Positions 62,563 to 64,000 of a stretch of 64,000 nucleotides of DNA are shown here, piece by piece. Positions within the stretch are counted from its first letter, which is position 1, and every line of letters begins with the position of its first letter. The translations under genes and the position numbers were made by a program. Source of the stretch: Roseovarius albus (GTDB lineage: Bacteria; Pseudomonadota; Alphaproteobacteria; Rhodobacterales; Rhodobacteraceae); the NCBI RefSeq assembly GCF_900172335.1, contig NZ_FWFX01000010.1, positions 91,861 to 155,860 of the forward strand. Reading direction: 5' to 3'. The notes beneath the pieces are model-generated. The model did not search any database. It was not told the origin of the DNA and was given only the letters and a program-made list of their open reading frames with translations.

Positions 62563-63353
62563 CCGATGCAGCCGACATCCGCACGGAGTCGAAACATCAA
62601 ACGGTCGCTGGTCTGGGCGAAGGCACTGCGACCATGAAGGATTTTGGTGTTGTGCAGGCAGATGACGTCGCCCGCTTCAAGCTTTATGCGATGCTGCAAA
62701 CTGTCATTTTCCAGGACGGCGTCAAGTCGCCGGACCGCTGCCAAAGCAGGTTCTGGCAGGGGCGGGTCTGCCTCTTCCAAGTCCATATCCAGTTGACTGC
62801 GGTAATACCGGATGTGGGGACCAGACGCGGTTTCCCAAAGGATTGGGACGCGTAGCTTTCCGAAAGGGTAGATCGGGAAACTCAGCACTTCTTGTGTAAA
62901 GTCATCGAGCGCGTTGATAACATCTTCAACGGTCGCCAAAGTTGTTTCTCCGCCCTCTGCGTCTGGGCGGATCATCTGAAAAGCAACAAATTCGTGCGGC
63001 GAGGCGCGATAGCTTGAATCCGTATGCAACGGGATCTTTTGATTTGTTCGGCTATAAGCTGTTGCGTTGTTGCCAATGGGATCGATGCCTTCTTTGATCG
63101 CGACGCGCGTGCAAGACACCCGTTCGATCATGTCTGGTTTTACCCCTTCCTTATGTGGCAACCGACGCGCCATCGCTTTGGCAAGCGCCGTTCCCGCGTC
63201 GGGGCTATCGGTCTGGGGAAACCCTCTTAGAACGACAAAATGGGGTGCTTCGACTAGCCGACGCGCTAAGTCGTCAAGAATCTTTTCGTTTTCTGGGTTT
63301 GGTGCATCCAGCACCGTTTCAAAACCAGGGGAGACTTCCAAAACTGTTTTCAT
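62559..63353 (-). CDS. TauD/TfdA-type Fe(II)/2-oxoglutarate dioxygenase
   Basis: 264 residues from the ATG at 63353; the frame extends to a TTG at 63428 and the ribosome binding site is weak in both cases. The iron-binding triad is His110 and Asp112 (HTDSSY) with His240 (LHGRSAF), and Arg251 should bind 2-oxoglutarate. AGGETTLA and YPFGKLRVPILW are typical. It hydroxylates or oxidises a carbon atom, in this context perhaps on the peptide or on a small molecule joined by the ATP-grasp enzyme. The genes end tail to tail. Confidence 0.82.
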   Translation of the reverse strand: MKTVLEVSPGFETVLDAPNPENEKILDDLARRLVEAPHFVVLRGFPQTDSPDAGTALAKAMARRLPHKEGVKPDMIERVSCTRVAIKEGIDPIGNNATAYSRTNQKIPLHTDSSYRASPHEFVAFQMIRPDAEGGETTLATVEDVINALDDFTQEVLSFPIYPFGKLRVPILWETASGPHIRYYRSQLDMDLEEADPPLPEPALAAVRRLDAVLENDSLQHRIKLEAGDVICLHNTKILHGRSAFAQTSDRLMFRLRADVGCIG

Positions 63354-63739
63354 ACGAGCACCAACACCCAATCTAAAGATCGATTGCGATGTTAGACCGC
63401 ACTGCCCGCTTTGACAATCGCACTTCAATTATGTCCGATTTCGTATGGCGTAGAGGGTTGATATGAAGCGCTGAAAACTTTCCGGTATCTCCGCACAAAA
63501 CGGCCATTCCCGGTGAACCGCTGAATGACCGCTATGCACTGATTGCACCCATCGGCTCAGTTGAGAACATTAGAGCCCAATATCGACCAAGTGGGGCCAC
63601 CTCTTTGCTTGGGCTGTGATGGCAATTCTGACCGAAGAGGTCATCTAGTAAAAAAATTAGGCAGATTGAAAATCACACGTTAAGCTATCGATATTGGTAA
63701 CTCACACCGCAAACTCAATTATCTATATGCGAGGAAACA
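63354..63739. other. 386-bp region without a supported gene
   Basis: It should carry the promoters of the dioxygenase gene (minus) and of the interrupted exported-protein gene (plus). Nothing else recognisable was found. Confidence 0.4.
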
Positions 63740-63898
63740 ATGTTCAATCATACAGCATTCAGCACGCTTTTGAAGATTACAAGCAAAGCAGCCTACGGTG
63801 TCGTGATTGTTTCCCTTTCCGCTGGACTAGTGGCCGCCGAACAACATGAAATGGTGTCCGTCACCAGAGTTTTTGGAACCAATGTGGGCCTAAACTAA
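63740..63898 (+). pseudogene. exported-protein gene interrupted by an IS3 element
   Basis: GAGG sits five bases before an ATG that opens a signal peptide, with a hydrophobic core AYGVVIVSLSAGLVAAEQ and a likely cleavage after VAA. Coding then runs into the terminal bases of the IS3 element, at about 63852-63866, and stops in a TAA at 63896-63898 within it. The rest of the gene should lie beyond the element, outside the window. The original function is unknown. Confidence 0.6.
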
Positions 63899-63928
63899 GT
63901 GAGAGTTTGGCTCATCTTGTTGGTTTGA

Positions 63929-64000
63929 TTATGCGGCGTGTTTGCGGTGATGCAAGCGCCGCGCTTCGAGCGTCTTCAGTTTGATCCTTTCGCGTTGTTT
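63929..64000 (-). mobile_element. IS3-family transposase, C-terminal end (partial)
   Basis: The minus strand encodes 23 residues, ERIKLKTLEARRLHHRKHAA before a TAA at 63931-63929. This is the typical basic tail of IS3-type OrfB transposases, but short, so the family call depends partly on the shared end sequence with the remnant at 59148. The element end lies near 63852-63866 and its body continues past the window edge. Confidence 0.6.

Noticed and set aside
1..64000. tRNA genes, rRNA genes and CRISPR arrays
   Set aside because: No cloverleaf-like T-loop/acceptor pairing, rRNA stretch or regularly spaced repeat was noticed by eye; a covariance-model scan would be decisive.

Overview
The window comes from an alphaproteobacterium, most likely a marine member of the Roseobacter group (Rhodobacteraceae). 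This rests on a trimethylamine monooxygenase (Tmm) beside a DUF1989-GcvT TMAO demethylase (Tdm), a Tat-exported TRAP transporter, and many surface-glycan enzymes of the GT61 and GSCFA type. No rRNA, tRNA or CRISPR array was recognised. No database search was possible; family names come from motifs and remembered family signatures.

Layout. 1-6.8 kb: a decayed 3-hydroxyacyl-CoA dehydrogenase end, then a surface-polysaccharide block (methyltransferase-TPR, GSCFA-TPR, glycosyltransferase-hydrolase fusion, GT61). 6.9-15.5 kb: methylated-amine module (tdm, LysR, tmm, a cytosolic periplasmic-binding-fold protein, a GntR regulator and an Amt-family membrane protein lacking both pore histidines). 16-21.9 kb: GMC oxidoreductase divergent from a TRAP transporter and an IclR regulator. 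22-26.7 kb: a second GT61, a secreted/membrane pair of unknown function and an endonuclease/exonuclease/phosphatase-fold protein. 26.8-31.3 kb: three overlapping genes for a P450 without the usual I-helix motif, a long DyP-type peroxidase and a membrane protein.

32-57.4 kb: one long minus-strand operon of 18 genes encodes a complete contractile phage-tail-like particle (sheath, tube, DUF4255 cap, AAA ATPase, hub, spike, PAAR tip, gp25, two J-like wedge proteins, gpI/beta-helix and DUF6519 proteins). There are no capsid, terminase, lysis or T6SS membrane genes, so it reads as an extracellular contractile injection system (eCIS). At its centre is a 1694-residue protein with an N-terminal DUF4157 HExxH motif, an acidic linker, a coiled coil, a long hydrophobic helical section and an unassigned C-terminus; it could be cargo, length ruler or both.

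58-64 kb: a small cluster that looks like a peptide-modification (RiPP-like) system: a 77-residue candidate precursor, a PqqD-like/HprK-like kinase, a divergent TPR/ATP-grasp protein and a convergent Fe(II)/2-oxoglutarate dioxygenase. It is flanked by IS3-type debris, a decayed second copy of the kinase 3' end, and an IS3 element that has interrupted a small exported-protein gene. This cluster is the best candidate for an undescribed system; the eCIS giant protein, the histidine-less Amt homologue and the P450/DyP triad follow.
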